Numbered from the stretch's first letter, positions 45,101-54,698 are shown. The stretch: 64,000 bases of DNA from Molossus alvarezi (GCA_037176705.1 CM073889.1:100705890-100769889), one strand, 5' to 3'. Notes: a model not told the origin generated them from the letters alone. Made by a program: numbers and translations.

Positions 45101-48100
45101 TGCGGCTGTCTCCCTGCCGTGGTTCCCAGAGCCTCCTGCTTGGATCCAGTGGCCTCTCTGCCACTCCCACGGACCAGTGTCTCGCCCTCATCTTTTTAAA
45201 AAAGGACAGACAGACTTCCCACTTCTTTAGGATTTTCTCAAGACAGGTGTTGGGCTAAAGGGACATCTTTTTCCTTTTTAACTGCAGTATAACAGGTATA
45301 GGGAAGCATACACATCTCAAGTACCACTCCACGAACTGTGCTCATGTATACACCTGTGCAGAGCCACCACCAGATCAAGGCAGAGAACATTCTCGGCAAG
45401 ACTCCCACCTGAAGGGGGAATATTCTACCTGTTTCCAGGCCTAGTCCACACTCCCCATCTCTGGAAACCTTCCCAGACAACCCCTAACTATACTGTAAGC
45501 TTCTCTTCCTATCTTTGTAACCCTCAAGTACTGGGCACAGTGACCTGAAAGTTAATGAGGGTAATGACAAATCTAGCTGCGAAATAGACTCGACAACTCT
45601 CTCCAAGCAATTAAAACAAAAAACAGTGCCCATGAACCAGAACTAATTAGTCCCAGGAAACAAAAATACACAAAACCCTGTCTTACTGAAATCCATAGAG
45701 AAAGGCTAGCTCAGACCAGGTGACTCCCAGCTCCGCAGCAAACAGCAAACACCAGGCTGGATGGTGCAGCTCCAGCCCCCAGCCCTGCCCCCAGCAGGAC
45801 GGACCTGGGTAAGCATTACCAGTTTCCCACTGGAACCACTCGGCCAACAGGAAACAAGCAGAAGAGCAGTCCAGAGGCCCGTAGCCCATGGGAGCCTTTT
45901 AATAGCCCAACAGCTATTTCCATTACCTGAAAACAGGAGGGGGGTTTGCTACAGGTAACCCCGAAGCACCTCTGGGTTTCTGCTGCCTGCCCCCCTGCGC
46001 TCTCTGGCTAATCCCTCTCCACCATTGTCCTGCCTTCTTGCTCAGGCTGGAAGAACTTGTCAAGAATTCTCTTAACCGGGAGAGGAGGAAGTGGAGCGGC
46101 AGCAGGCAGGGAAGAGAGAAAAGACTGTGTGTTCGGATGGCCTCATTTTATCGGCATAAAGTATAACTCCTAACAGGCATATACTTTTTACAGGATACAC
46201 TTAATCAAATGGAAAACAATAGGGGAGGGCAGGAAATGGAGTTGCTTGTTACATGGTGTGTACCCTGCTCCTTCTAAACTACTCTGATGGCCTTCACATG
46301 TTCTACAGAGAGGCTAGCTCCCTACCCCCCAATGGGAGACACCCCCACATCACACACGATGACTTATCCAGGGCCACTCCGCTCCCCCCACCCGGCTTTG
46401 GCTGGCTGAATCCCAGGGTAAGGTGTATTTCAAAGGGAGGGCCCGGCATCTCAGGGCAGAGCTGGGACCACATTCAGGGTGTCGGCCTGTCTCAGATCAA
46501 AGGTAAGCCAGCTCGGCACTGGCAACCACAAGCGTTTTTATGAAATGGTGCTCTGCCCTTCTACAGAGTCTTTGATCTCAGGAAGGATTTACAAACATTA
46601 ATTAGGCCTCCCTACCACCCCTGTGAAGTAGCAAAGTATACCTGTTCAACTGGCACCCAGGTAAACTGAGGCGTCATTGACTAGCCCAAGGGACCACCCG
46701 CTGAGCTGGCCATACTCAAGAGTTCAGCACCTGTCCCAAACTCTCCCTCCCCGGGCCACCAGCGTCCTCGCTCCCTTCCCTGCAGGTAGTCAGACTGAGA
46801 CTGGCTTCAGCATCCAGACTGGCCTCAAGCTACTGCCAGGCTCGTAAAGCACAGTCAAGGCTGCCACACCTCCGGCAGTCAACCAGAGAACAGCTCTGCA
46901 GAGACAGAGATCCAAAGTCAGGGCTCAGCTCCTGCCTGCCTTGCCCACTCCCCAGCGCCCAGGCTGGCTCACACGCAGAAGCCTAAACATTACCAAGAAC
47001 CCAGTAAGTGCTGGGGGATGAGGGAGCCTCCTTCTCCTCTCCCAGCAGCAAGATTCCTAGAAGACGCAGGCCTGGGGAGAAGCCAAGGAACAGCTGCTGA
47101 GGAGCACAAGGTGAGGAGGCTGGGGTCCCACTTCCCTCACCAAGACAATGAGTGGTTCCCGAAGAGACAGGATAGTCCTGTCAACTTAGTTCTGAGCTTT
47201 TTAGGTACTGTCCAGGACAGAGGAGGAGCTGCCACCACCACCACCAAACACCAAGTGTCCCGGCTCTGCCCCAATCCATAGAAAGACAATCTACTGCATT
47301 AGAATCATCACATATTTTAGGCAGGCACATCATGAGGCCTGCAGAATGAATGAATGAACCAAAAAATGAGTGAATGAATGAATCACCAATCTAACTCTTT
47401 GATCATCTGGCTTTATAAAGAAGCCTAGAAAAGTTAAAAGTAGCCTGAGTTAGCAGGTAAAGGCAGGCTACGTCCCAGGCTTCTCAACTAAACTTTGGGG
47501 GCTCCACCTACCAATGGGCACTGGCCAACTGGGTCCCCAGCCTAAGCAGGTACATTGTACCCAGCAACCACCCACCCCCCCACCATTCTTCAAACCTTTC
47601 AGACCATGGGATACTGAGGACACGAGGAGCAGAGCCTACAGAGCAGTGCCCCCGGCCCTCCCCACTGCACAAAGTGAGACCTAATTTCAAACACCAGGCT
47701 CTTAATCCCAGTGCAATGAGGGCAGGGAGAGAGTCTTCCTAATTTCTGATTGCCACAGGGCACAGCCACCCTGCCCCTAGGCTCAACCGTGTCTAAGGCT
47801 CCTGCCCAGGAAATGCTGCTGACTTGGGACCACCTAGCACCCAGGTCTACAAAGGTCAGGCCCTCACAGAGGCTGCAGCTTGGCTGTTTAGCCCTGAGTC
47901 CTTTCGAAGGCTGCAGGGTAGGGCCCAGCCCCTTTCCCACTCTCTTCCCAAGCTGAAGACTTCACAGAAAGAATTCCCTTAGTTGTGTAACTGGTTAAGA
48001 TTTTAACAGTTGTCCACTGTAAAAACCTTATGACTGGTTTTCACCTAGTAACCCAAGGCCAAAAATTCCACCCAGGGCTTAGAAACTTAAGAATGTAAGT

Positions 48101-51100
48101 GGCAGATCTAAATTCCCCAGCCAAATACTCTTCTCCCACATATAAGGTGAGGAGTAAAACCTGGGGCAGCATCCCATCTGTGTATCTGACCTCACTGCCC
48201 CTGGCCACAGCAGCCAGCAAAACCAGCCCCAGACCAACGGTGGGAGGGGGAGCCTCCAGCCCCAGACCTGGCTGCCCTTCAATGCGTCAGGACAGTACCT
48301 TCCATGGGGGCTTCCCCTGTTACCTCCCTCCATGTCCTTACACAGAGCTGCCTTTTCTTCATTCCTTTTTTGTTTTAATTTAAACAAAGCGTTTTGGGTG
48401 AGTAACCAGCTGTTTGAGCTTCCGATTGGCAGGTTAATCACTTCCTATTGGCTGATCTGGAGAACTTTTCTCCCCCTTGGAAATGGCACATTCCTGTCTT
48501 TGTGGCTTCTCTGTTTACACACATTTTGCTACCTAATGTCAACACTTGCTAATGAATAAATATATCACTCCACTCACTGAAAATGAGGTCCTGGCCTGGC
48601 AGAATGACTGCTTAAATCCGGTGAGCAGATTTATTCCGGTATCTTTGCAGGAAACCCAAGAGAACATAACCCTTTTCTTTTACGGTTTTAGGTTTCTGGG
48701 AACATTTACCCTAGTTGTCTTTACCCCTGGGGTCAAGGTGACTGGTCTGTCTCTCTTTTAAGGAAAACCTCCACATTTGAAGACTACGGAAGAAAAAACA
48801 AAAACAGGGCAGAGGTGGTCCTTGGAGAACTAACCTCATGAAAGGATTCTTGAGTATTGAAGCCAAAAACCCGGTCAAGTTATTATTTGAGAAAACAGAG
48901 CTCGGTAACATTTGTTACAAATACAGAGAGCTGGTTATCTCCTCATTAATGACCATTTATCTGGTGTTTTGTAAATCGAAAGCAAAATATCACATGCTTT
49001 GCAGGCCACTTATTAGACAGGCACCAGGCAAGCAGCAACGCCTTCCCGACTCGAGGGATCGGCGTCGAGTCCCGGGAGGGCTGTGGGCTTCGGTTACACC
49101 GTTCATTAAAGTATTTAATTTATGACAACGCCCCAGCAAAACTTTTAATTAGTGGGGGGAAAGCCCAACAGCCAAAACTCATGAGGCGGAAGAACTTGTA
49201 GAATTCCAAGAGCGACATGAGGCCCAACCCTGCACTTCTCTCAGAACCCTGGCAAAAAAATAACATTCTATTTTTCAGGCATCAAGTAAACAGGGCGCAA
49301 AGTTTCAAAGTTACACTCCCTACTTTTCAGCAGGTGAATCTCCCACTGTAAGAAGTGGCTCCTGGATGCAGGGGTCCTCCCCATTGTCACCCTCACGTCC
49401 CGGCTTTGCAGACCCCCTCTTTCCCGGCACTGTTACCTCCATAGGGTGAGCCCCTGCACTGCCAGCCAGAAGTTGCATGCAATCACAACAGGGCTGGTGC
49501 CAGTCTCAAATGAGCATTTGCCCTGGCCCCATGCCATCCGGTGACAACAGGCAAGCAGAGCTATGCTAAAAACTTTTATAGCCCCAACCTAGAATTCTGA
49601 GAAAATCCGGGAGGAGTGCTGACTTGTATGGGAGGGAGAAGAGGAAACCAGTGAGGGTGGTTTTGTCTTGACTTAAATTTTCTGACCATTTACTCAAAAC
49701 AAAAGTCTTTTCTGCACCTTTTTAAAACTGTCTTCCCTTCCATCGAATTATCTCTTCCCACCGGCTCCTCTGGCACTCACAAAGCCTTCAAATTTTCCCA
49801 TCAACCTGTCCTATTTGGCTCCCAAGACATTTCTGCGTGGATTAAATTCCACGTGTTAAAGCTGAGCCAACTTCAGCCACGGTGTGCAAATACATGAAAA
49901 AAGAACAAATTGTAAAGCATATCTATCTAGGAAACTTTTTTTAAAGATTATATATACACGTATATATCATTTCCAGCCACAACAAAAACAGAAAAATCCG
50001 AACTTCCAACAGAGGATACCTGTAACCACCTCCAGGCAAACCCAGCACCTCCCCAAGCCGCTGCCTGGGCATAAAAATCCGCGTTCTAGAGGCTGTTTCT
50101 AACTTAAGAAAGGAAGAGTATTTTTAAAATCATCTACTCACCAGTTGGTTTGAGAAAATCCATCGGGTATCTGGAGTAAGGAGGAGGGGGAGACTCTGGA
50201 ATTAAAAAAGTAAGAGAAAATAAAGGCCGAGCCATGAGTAAGAGAGATAGAAACTTATGATAACAGAGGCATTCTTTTAGCCCAACTGTTTGTCTTAGCT
50301 GTGGGGGTTGGAGGCAGGGCCGCGAGGCGGTGATTGCCTTGATATTTAGCTGTCAGATAAACAAAAGAGGCCGCCTGGCGCCAGCCGCGGCGCTCCGCTC
50401 CTCCACGTCTGCGGACGCCACCGCGGCGCTCGGCGGGCCCCGCTGGAAACCACCCGATCCGCCGCGGCTCTGCTGGGCCACGCACTTCAGTTCTCAGGGC
50501 GGGGGGCGACAAAGGCCCCCTCCCAGTCCCGGAACTTCAGACCCAGCTCCCACTTCGTCCCCCCCCCCGCCCCGCCCCCCAGGGGCGCAATTCACCCCCG
50601 CCCCGCCGCTCAGGTAGGCACCGGCGCGGGGAACCCGGCTCCGCTTTCCCAGCCCACCCGAGAGACGCGCCCCAGGTGCGCTGGTGAACCTAGGAGGATC
50701 TATTAGCGCCCAAATTGCACCCTTCCCCCGCCCTGAACATAGACGCAGAGAAAAAGGAAGCAATGGAGGAGGCTGAACGGATAAATGGGGGCAGGCTGGG
50801 GTCTCAGTCCAGGCCCCAGCGCAGTAAGGGGGAAGCATCATCACCGAGGAGCTGGAAACTGACCACCCCCCTATAGTTAATTCTACGATCTCTTGTGCTG
50901 GAAGAAAGTAAAGTAGGGGTCAACCAACTTCTCCTGACTCCTTGTTCTTTACAACCCTGAGAGTAGAGTTGAGAGGGTTCGGCCTCCCACCCTAACACAC
51001 TTTGCCCCCAAATCCCCGGAACTGCACGGCCAGGGCAGAATCCGGGCCACTGTGCCCGACGTGACTCTCTTTATTTACTAAAGGAGCAGAGACTTCCCAG

Positions 51101-52124
51101 CCTTTACAACTCGCTTCTCCCAGCCTTCCTTGGCGGGCTTGGACCAAATCCAACTCGGCCACACACCTCAATGCCTTTCCGGGTGCGGGGGAGGCGTGAC
51201 CCCTACTCTCTGCACCCTCTAACTGACTGGAAATGAGGACGTCTAATTTTTAACCGCATGTCTGCAGAATGTGCATGTGCAGTGCCCATAGTCCCCATCG
51301 GGACAACATAGGAGAAAAAAATTGTAAGGGAACCCCCAGGGAATGCCCTTCCAGTATCCCCTAGTCCCTTCTTTACTTTTGTCCCCAAGTCTCCTACCAG
51401 GAATGGCTGTACACTCCCCTCCAGAGAGGTGGGTGCACAAACACGCAGCCCAAGGGGGCTTTTCTTCCACCGCTTCAGCGCCGGGGGGGGGGGGGGCGCA
51501 AAACAACTTCTTACCTAGTTCGCAGAGTCGGCTAAGGTGATGGGGGTTGCAGCACACTAGCTCGGGGTTGATCTTCCCGTAAGATTCACAGCAACACAGC
51601 CTCTTGACTTCCGAGGAATGCCTGAGATCCGGCCACCTGAACACTTTGCACAGCAGGAGGGGGAGCGAATAGGACGAAGGCGGCTGAGCTGGCTGCGAGC
51701 TGGCGGGCGCCCCCAGGCCCAGCCTGCAGTCCAGGCGGCCAGGCAGCAAGAGGCACGCGGTGCGCGTACCGCCGCGGGACTCTACGGCCTGGAGCAGCAG
51801 CTCCAGCTGCCGTTCCTTCAGTTTCTTGAGCACCGAATGTGTGAGTGCCTTCAGATCCGCCTCGGCGCCCCCGGCCGCACCGGTGCCCGCGGCTGGGGGG
51901 TGGGGATGGTGACCTTTGGCACCTCGGACCGCCTTGCCCAGGCAGCAGCCAGCCCTGCCTGTGCCACTGCCACCGGCCCCATGTGCCCGGCCGTCCGTCG
52001 CCCCTTCTCCCCGCAGCTCGCCTCCTCCTCCGCCTCCCCCCGTGCCCTCCTCCTCGTCCTCGCCGCCGGGCGCACGGCTCCTCCAGAGACGCCGGACGAG
52101 CGCAGATCGTTTGGTCCTGAACAT
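23655..52124 (-). CDS. SMAD7: SMAD7, inhibitory SMAD (whole spliced gene, 425 aa)
   Basis: Inhibitory SMAD that binds activated TGF-beta/BMP type I receptors, blocks R-SMAD phosphorylation and recruits HECT ubiquitin ligases (SMURF1/2) through its PY motif; it acts in the nucleus and at the receptor. The coding sequence joins 52124-51515, 50195-50142, 44753-44679 and 24193-23655 (610+54+75+539 = 1278 nt). Every intron is GT-AG and phase 1. Domains: MH1-like region about 63-206 with zinc ligands C124, C179, C191 and H196; K64 and K70; PPPPY at 206-210; MH2 about 260-425 ending IFNSR without the SSXS receptor phosphorylation motif, as expected for an inhibitory SMAD. Human is 426 residues as I recall; the missing residue is one histidine of the HHH run near residue 73. 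Glycine-rich N-terminus. No stop or frameshift. SMAD7 is induced by SMAD3/4, and its promoter element is present at 53885-53901. Confidence 0.99.
24708..24727. repeat. Single-copy 20-bp match to the minisatellite B unit
   Basis: GTACCAAGTTCTCAGATCAG occurs here once in unique intron sequence and is identical to the core of every 41-bp B unit in the array that starts 163 bp away. It is the likely source of the B unit. Confidence 0.85.
24890..26029. repeat. Composite minisatellite: 24 x 27 bp and 12 x 41 bp
   Basis: The array divides without remainder into 24 A units of 27 bp (type CACACGGGCCCACGTTAG + C/T CCAGACTG) and 12 B units of 41 bp (CATTGTACCAAGTTCTCAGA... to GCCCAGACTG), 1140 bp in all. 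Numbers of A units before each successive B, left to right, are 4-3-1-1-2-1-1-2-2-1-3-3. The A end is AGCCCAGACTG in 11 units, AGTCCAGACTG in 7 and AGCCGAGACTG in 6. Both unit types share the last ten bases, which probably let them recombine into one array. It sits in intron 3, about 0.7 kb before exon 4. Open frames through it give repeating peptides that are not genes. Confidence 0.97.
26030..33389. other. Intron 3, mostly single-copy
   Basis: No gene or recent mobile element. Contains GT/CA-rich patches near 27057-27105 and a MIR-like fragment around 30835-30960. AT-rich islands with TAATTA/TGATTA-like words at 28684-28745 and 32850-32910 look different from the GC-rich surround and may be conserved regulatory DNA; I cannot test conservation here. 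Confidence 0.5.
30835..30960 (+). repeat. MIR-like fragment
   Basis: 'CTGTGACCTTGGCCAAGTGG', 'CTCTGAGTCTCAGGTTGACC' and 'TAACTAAAATAAAAGGGGCTGG' follow the forward MIR core. Confidence 0.55.
33838..34052 (+). mobile_element. Ves SINE (forward), first of an adjacent pair
   Basis: Head 'CCGGGCCAGTGTGGCTCGG', B box 'CCGGTTCGATTCCCGGTC', 'CCCCAGTGGGGGGCATAC', CT-rich middle and 'AAATCAATGAAG' tail. Preceded by GTTGGGATGG and followed by GGTTAGGATGG. Confidence 0.93.
34064..34257 (+). mobile_element. Ves SINE (forward), second of an adjacent pair
   Basis: A head-shortened copy ('CCCTAGCCAGTCAGAGCGTT') of the other subtype, with 'ATGTACCTCAGTTGTGGG' and tail 'CCTCAGGTGAGGATT'. It is flanked by perfect GGTTAGGATGG repeats at 34053-34063 and 34258-34268. 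Confidence 0.93.
34291..38599. other. Intron 3, single-copy, no gene seen
   Basis: Mostly single-copy sequence with an ancient MIR/L2-like piece at about 34560-34680 and the MIR end 'GTAGGTGCTCAATAAATAA' at 36253-36271. No exon of another gene recognised. Confidence 0.5.
36220..36290 (+). repeat. MIR/L2 3'-end fragment
   Basis: 'GGCACATAGTAGGTGCTCAA' followed by 'TAAATAATCACTAAATGAATG' is the standard 3' signature of MIR and L2 elements. Confidence 0.6.
38600..38790 (-). mobile_element. L1 3'-end relic (reverse)
   Basis: 'GTGGTAAAACACCCCTAACA', 'TAAAATTTACCATTAGTGAC', 'GGGCAACCATCGCCACTATC' and 'CATTTTTATCATCCCAAAAG' are the antisense of an L1 3' UTR whose sense form appears at 33760-33830. 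Confidence 0.7.
38918..39597. mobile_element. Tigger-like (TcMar) nonautonomous DNA transposon
   Basis: Left end 'AGTCGTCCCCTTATCCGAGG' and right end 'GCGGATAAGGGGAGGCTATT' are imperfect inverted repeats. Between them lie 'CCCCAGTGGATGCCTGAAAC', 'TGATAAAGTTTACCTTATAA' and 'TTCTTGTGATGATGTGAAAT', in the order I recall for Tigger-derived MITEs. Inside, a segment near 38990-39110 is tandemly repeated. Confidence 0.75.
39655..39850. mobile_element. Possible hAT relic
   Basis: 'CAGGGTTCCCCAACTTGTTT', a central 'CTGCGATTCAGGGGATCC' and 'GGGACCACCTGG' then 'CTTTGAAAGTGCTG' resemble old hAT-Charlie MER elements with strongly decayed ends. Confidence 0.4.
41737..41787. repeat. GT/GC and CA alternating tract
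   Basis: GTGCGTGCGTGCGTGCACAC followed by interrupted (CA)n. Alternating purine-pyrimidine over about 50 bases, a sequence type able to form Z-DNA. Confidence 0.85.
44679..44753 (-). CDS. SMAD7: SMAD7 coding exon 3 (residues 222-247)
   Basis: 75-bp phase 1 exon encoding ADCPDAVPSSAETGGTNYLA and on to PGGLS, the linker before MH2. The donor is CAG|GTAAGACG. The acceptor is a tandem CAGCAG (minus strand 44756-44751): use of the first AG gives Ala222, use of the second removes exactly that one residue. I recall a human isoform shorter by one residue. Confidence 0.98.
45270..45410. mobile_element. Possible L1 relic
   Basis: 'TTAACTGCAGTATAACAGGT', 'CACATCTCAAGTACCACTCC' and 'CCACCACCAGATCAAGGCAG' resemble old L1 3' sequence. 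Orientation uncertain. Confidence 0.45.
46565..46720 (-). repeat. MIR-like fragment (reverse)
   Basis: 'ACCACCCCTGTGAAGTAGCA', 'GGTAAACTGAGGCGTCATTG' and 'ACTAGCCCAAGGGACC' follow the reverse MIR core. Confidence 0.5.
47346..47386. repeat. (TGAA)n microsatellite
   Basis: Runs of GAATGAATGAATGAA interrupted by a short A-rich insert, then TGAGTGAATGAATGAAT. Confidence 0.8.
48800..49170. promoter_or_regulatory. Candidate conserved regulatory block in intron 2
   Basis: AT-rich sequence free of recognisable repeats inside an otherwise GC-rich gene. It is packed with homeodomain-like words (CATTAATG, TTTAATTAG, CATTAAAG), FOX-like AAATA words and a CTCGAG-centred inverted pair around 49056-49078. 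It looks like a developmental enhancer, but conservation could not be tested. Confidence 0.35.
50142..50195 (-). CDS. SMAD7: SMAD7 coding exon 2 (residues 204-222, PY motif)
   Basis: 54-bp phase 1 exon encoding ESPPPPYSRYPMDFLKPT. It carries the PPPPY motif (206-210) that binds WW domains of SMURF and NEDD4-type ligases and YAP. Acceptor TTTAATTCCAG, donor ACTG|GTGAGT. Met215 lies inside it; initiation there would give a 211-residue protein of linker plus MH2, matching a short human isoform as I recall. Confidence 0.98.
50196..51514 (-). other. SMAD7: SMAD7 intron 1 (1.3 kb)
   Basis: Donor CTAG|GTAAGAAG, acceptor AATTCCAG. The part at 50340-50700 is CpG-rich, an outlying piece of the promoter CpG island. 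A pure run of 14 G (C on the transcribed strand) at 51483-51496 lies only 17 bases past the donor. Confidence 0.9.
51483..51496. repeat. G14 homopolymer next to the exon 1 donor
   Basis: Fourteen uninterrupted G on the plus strand (C in the SMAD7 pre-mRNA), beginning 17 nt after the donor dinucleotide. Prone to sequencing and replication length error. Confidence 0.9.
51515..52124 (-). CDS. SMAD7: SMAD7 coding exon 1 (residues 1-204, MH1-like)
   Basis: Starts MFRTKRSALVRRLW at 52124, the only in-frame AUG; the frame stays open upstream to 52664 but has no ATG there. The exon encodes the Gly/Glu-rich N-terminus, K64 and K70 (acetylation/ubiquitination sites in human SMAD7) and the MH1-like zinc region, with C124, C179, C191 and H196 all kept. 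The HHPHPP segment at 72-77 has one His fewer than I recall for human. AUG context (CGC ATG T) is weak at -3 and +4. Ends with G, phase 1, at GAACTAG|GTAAGAAG. Confidence 0.98.
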
Positions 52125-53810
52125 GCGGGGCGAGGAGGCGAGGAGAAAAGTCGTTTGCCGGCTAAGGAGCGAACATGACCTCCGCACACCATGAAGAAGT
52201 CGGGCGCCGAGTTGGGGCAGCAGGCGCAGGCGACAACAGCAGCAGCAGGGGCCCGGGCAGGAGCGGCGACGGCCCGAGGGGCGCTCCGTGGCATGCGCCA
52301 GTCTCCCGGAGGCCGGGGCGCGCGCGGGGGCCCGTGGGCGCCCGCCGGGGCTCGGGGGCCTGCGCTCCGGCTGCCCCACCCCGCGCGGCCCGCGCCGTGC
52401 GCGGCTGTCGGGCCCCGGCGCACCCCGGAGGAACGCGGCCGCCGCTTTCCTGGGGTCGGTGAAGCCTGCCCGGGTCGGCGCCTCCCCAAAAAGAGGCCCC
52501 CCCGCAGCGGCTCCCGAGTGTCGGGCTCGCCAGCCTCGGCTTCCTACATGGAAGATCCGCGGGGGCAAAAAACGAAAGGCGTTCGACTGAGCTGCTGGAG
52601 GGAGGTAAAAGCCTCTTTCCCCCTTGCTAAGCAACTTAATTTGGGGGTGGGGAGAAGCAGGCAATTAGGAGGAAAAAAAAAAAAGCAGGCACGCGATTTA
52701 TTTTTTTCCTCTATATCCTTAGTAACCGGATCTCCTCAAATTCCGTGCACACGAAGACTCGGAGGAGGGGGCCGAATGGACTTCACCCCGCATGAGATGT
52801 CTGGCGAAATAAGTAGGCTGTCTCAAAATCTAAGAACCAAGTATGCAAAGCCCAAAATGAAAAACACTTCCTCGCACCCTGGAGGTCTGGGGCCGTCCGA
52901 CTAGAGCTGGGGTTTAAAAAAAAAAAAAGAAAATGTTTACAAAGTAGAACAAGACGTTTGAGGGGTGGAAAAACCGTATCCACGAGTTACATTCCCCTTT
53001 TTTCCTTGCAGATCCCCGCTGGTCTTCCTCTCCTTTTATTCTGCCAAAAAATATCGTGTATTTCTTTTAATCCACGGAAAGCTTTGGCTAGGCTCCTTCA
53101 ATCCTTCGCATCTGGGTGTCTTAGTGTAGTCTCTGTCTTTCCTCCTTCGCTCCCAGGGGCTCCGGTCCTCGGCAGGGACTTCCTCGGGGCCGGCGGGGGC
53201 GCAGGGGCAGAAGATGCTGCGGTGGCGGCTGCGCCCGGCGGGGCTGACAGCGCGGGGGAGGGCGGCGCGGCGGCAGCAGCGGGCCCCTGGCGGGTCGCGC
53301 GCTCTCGCCCTCCTGGGCGCAAGCTGCTGGCTAGTGCGGGGGCCGCCGGCGCCCCCTCCCCTGGCCGCGGCTAACCGCCGGGCTCTCCGTAAGGGCTGCT
53401 CGCCTCGACCCGGCTGCGGCGGCAGGAGGCCCCGGTGTCCTCACGCCGCCTCCACCTCCGAGACTCCTCGTCGCGCCCGGGAGCCTCCTTGTCCCCCGTC
53501 CGCCCTCTCCTGGCGCTTGGGTCCTTCTGTTGCCGCCGGGGGCTCGCCGTGCCGCTCTCAGGAGCTCTGGGGCCGGGCTCTCGGCAGCTCGGCGCCGGCG
53601 GGCTGGCTCTGTCTGGGGCAGCTCTCTCCGGCGCGGCGAGCGGACCGAGCACGGCGCCCGGCTGGCTCGTCTGGCGCGGCTCAGGGACAGGATCCTCCGT
53701 GCGCCGAGCAAGCAAGTGAGTGTGCCCCGGGCTCGTTGCCTCCCGCAAGGCCTCCCGCCCCCGCCCCCTTCCTCCCCCTTCCCTCCCCCGCCCCCAGCCG
53801 CCGCCGCCTC

Positions 53811-53826
53811 CCCCCCCCCCCCCCCC
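53811..53826. repeat. Poly-C run in the promoter
   Basis: A run of about 16 C, just downstream (gene sense) of the SBE/E-box module; G-rich on the coding strand. Confidence 0.8.
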
Positions 53827-53884
53827 GCGGGCCCTCTGCTCTGCTGGTTCCACTGCGCAGTGGCGCGCCCGGCTCCGGCCTCGT

Positions 53885-53890
53885 CACGTG
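53885..53890. promoter_or_regulatory. SMAD7: CACGTG E-box beside the SBE
   Basis: Palindromic E-box four bases from the SBE. In the mouse and human SMAD7 promoters a TFE3/USF-type E-box cooperates with SMADs at this position (established knowledge). On the gene strand the order is SBE, then GG, then CCACGTGACG, which adds a CRE half-site. Confidence 0.85.
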
Positions 53891-53893
53891 GCC

Positions 53894-53901
53894 GTCTAGA
53901 C
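53894..53901. promoter_or_regulatory. SMAD7: Palindromic SMAD-binding element GTCTAGAC
   Basis: Exact 8-bp SBE palindrome, the element that lets SMAD3/SMAD4 induce SMAD7 and so close the negative feedback loop. It lies 1770 bp upstream of the ATG, in a CpG island, with an E-box beside it, exactly as described for the rodent and human promoters. Confidence 0.93.
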
Positions 53902-54686
53902 ACCCTGTCGCTTTAAAAAAAAAAAAAAAGCGATTGTGTTTCGCAAACAACAGATCGGGTTTCTAAAAGCTATTTCTCCCCCCCGCCCACCCGCCACCGC
54001 CACCCCCCCCCCGGGTTTGCCGAGAGGGGAACCTTGGAGTAGGGGGGCGAATAAAGGTGGGGGGCAAAGCTCCCAGAGTCGACGGAGACCTGGCCGGATC
54101 AGAGGACAAATGGGAAGCCCCGTAAGCACCCAGCGGGCTTCGCCGGCGAGTTTTGGAGAAGAACTAGCCGGTCGGTGGCCCGATTTAGACCCAGCCGGTG
54201 GAGCTTTGCAGTGGCTGTCCCGCGCGCTTGCCCTAACGCTTCATTCATTCGTTTTGTTTTTAAGGCCCTGGCGGCAGATCCCTTGGCCGCGCGGGAGGGA
54301 AGGGGGAGGAGAGCGTTGTCTCGGTTTAAAAGACATTTACACTGGACTGGACCGAGGCCCTGGGAGGTGTGCGCTGGAGGGAACAGCCGGGCCGCCGAGG
54401 GCGGGGAGGCGGCGCGAATGTGACCTCAGCAGCGGCCGCGCTCCCTCCCGCCCTCTCCCGCTCCGGGCTCGGGTTTCTAGGACTGCTTGGAGAAGTGTGT
54501 CTTGTGCACAGCTCTGGAATGCATTTGGCCGGTTGACGAGCTGCGAGGGGCAGCATCCAGGCGAGAGAAGGGGGAAGGGGGGCTCGCACGCCCGCCGCCG
54601 GCAGGTTTCCTCCGGAGCCCGGAAGACCTCAGTCACCCCGCCTCCCGGTGCGGGAAGGTTACCTTTCGAGCAGACCTGCCTAGGAT

Positions 54687-54698
54687 ATGCATATGCAT
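54687..54698. promoter_or_regulatory. Perfect MORE-type POU palindrome
   Basis: ATGCATATGCAT, the 'more palindromic Oct recognition element' bound by POU-factor dimers, embedded in ATATGCATATGCATGC. It sits at the edge of the CpG island about 0.8 kb upstream of the SBE. Function is inferred. Confidence 0.55.

Larger units (their letters stand above)
44754..50141 (-). other. SMAD7: SMAD7 intron 2 (5.4 kb)
   Basis: Donor ACTG|GTGAGTAG, acceptor AATCCACAG. It contains an L1-like relic near 45270-45410, a reverse MIR core at 46565-46720, a (TGAA)n tract at 47346-47386 and an AT-rich, repeat-free block at 48800-49170. There is no Ves SINE in it. No second gene seen. Confidence 0.9.
51540..54680. 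other. SMAD7: SMAD7 promoter and exon 1 CpG island
   Basis: About 3 kb of very GC- and CpG-rich DNA covering coding exon 1, the 5' UTR and the promoter, with many GGGCGG/CCGCCC boxes, interrupted by an AT-richer patch at 52660-53100. The transcription start cannot be fixed by eye: a proximal start near 52.4 kb would fit the short 5' UTR I recall for the human reference, while the SBE/E-box at 53.9 kb implies a distal start near 53.7 kb with a 5' UTR of about 1.6 kb. The long open frames here are GC-rich artefacts. Confidence 0.85.

Noticed and set aside
52125..52664. 180-codon in-frame extension upstream of the SMAD7 ATG
   Set aside because: No in-frame ATG in it (the frame begins at a TTG), the region is the GC-rich 5' UTR, and the known protein starts MFRTKR at 52124.
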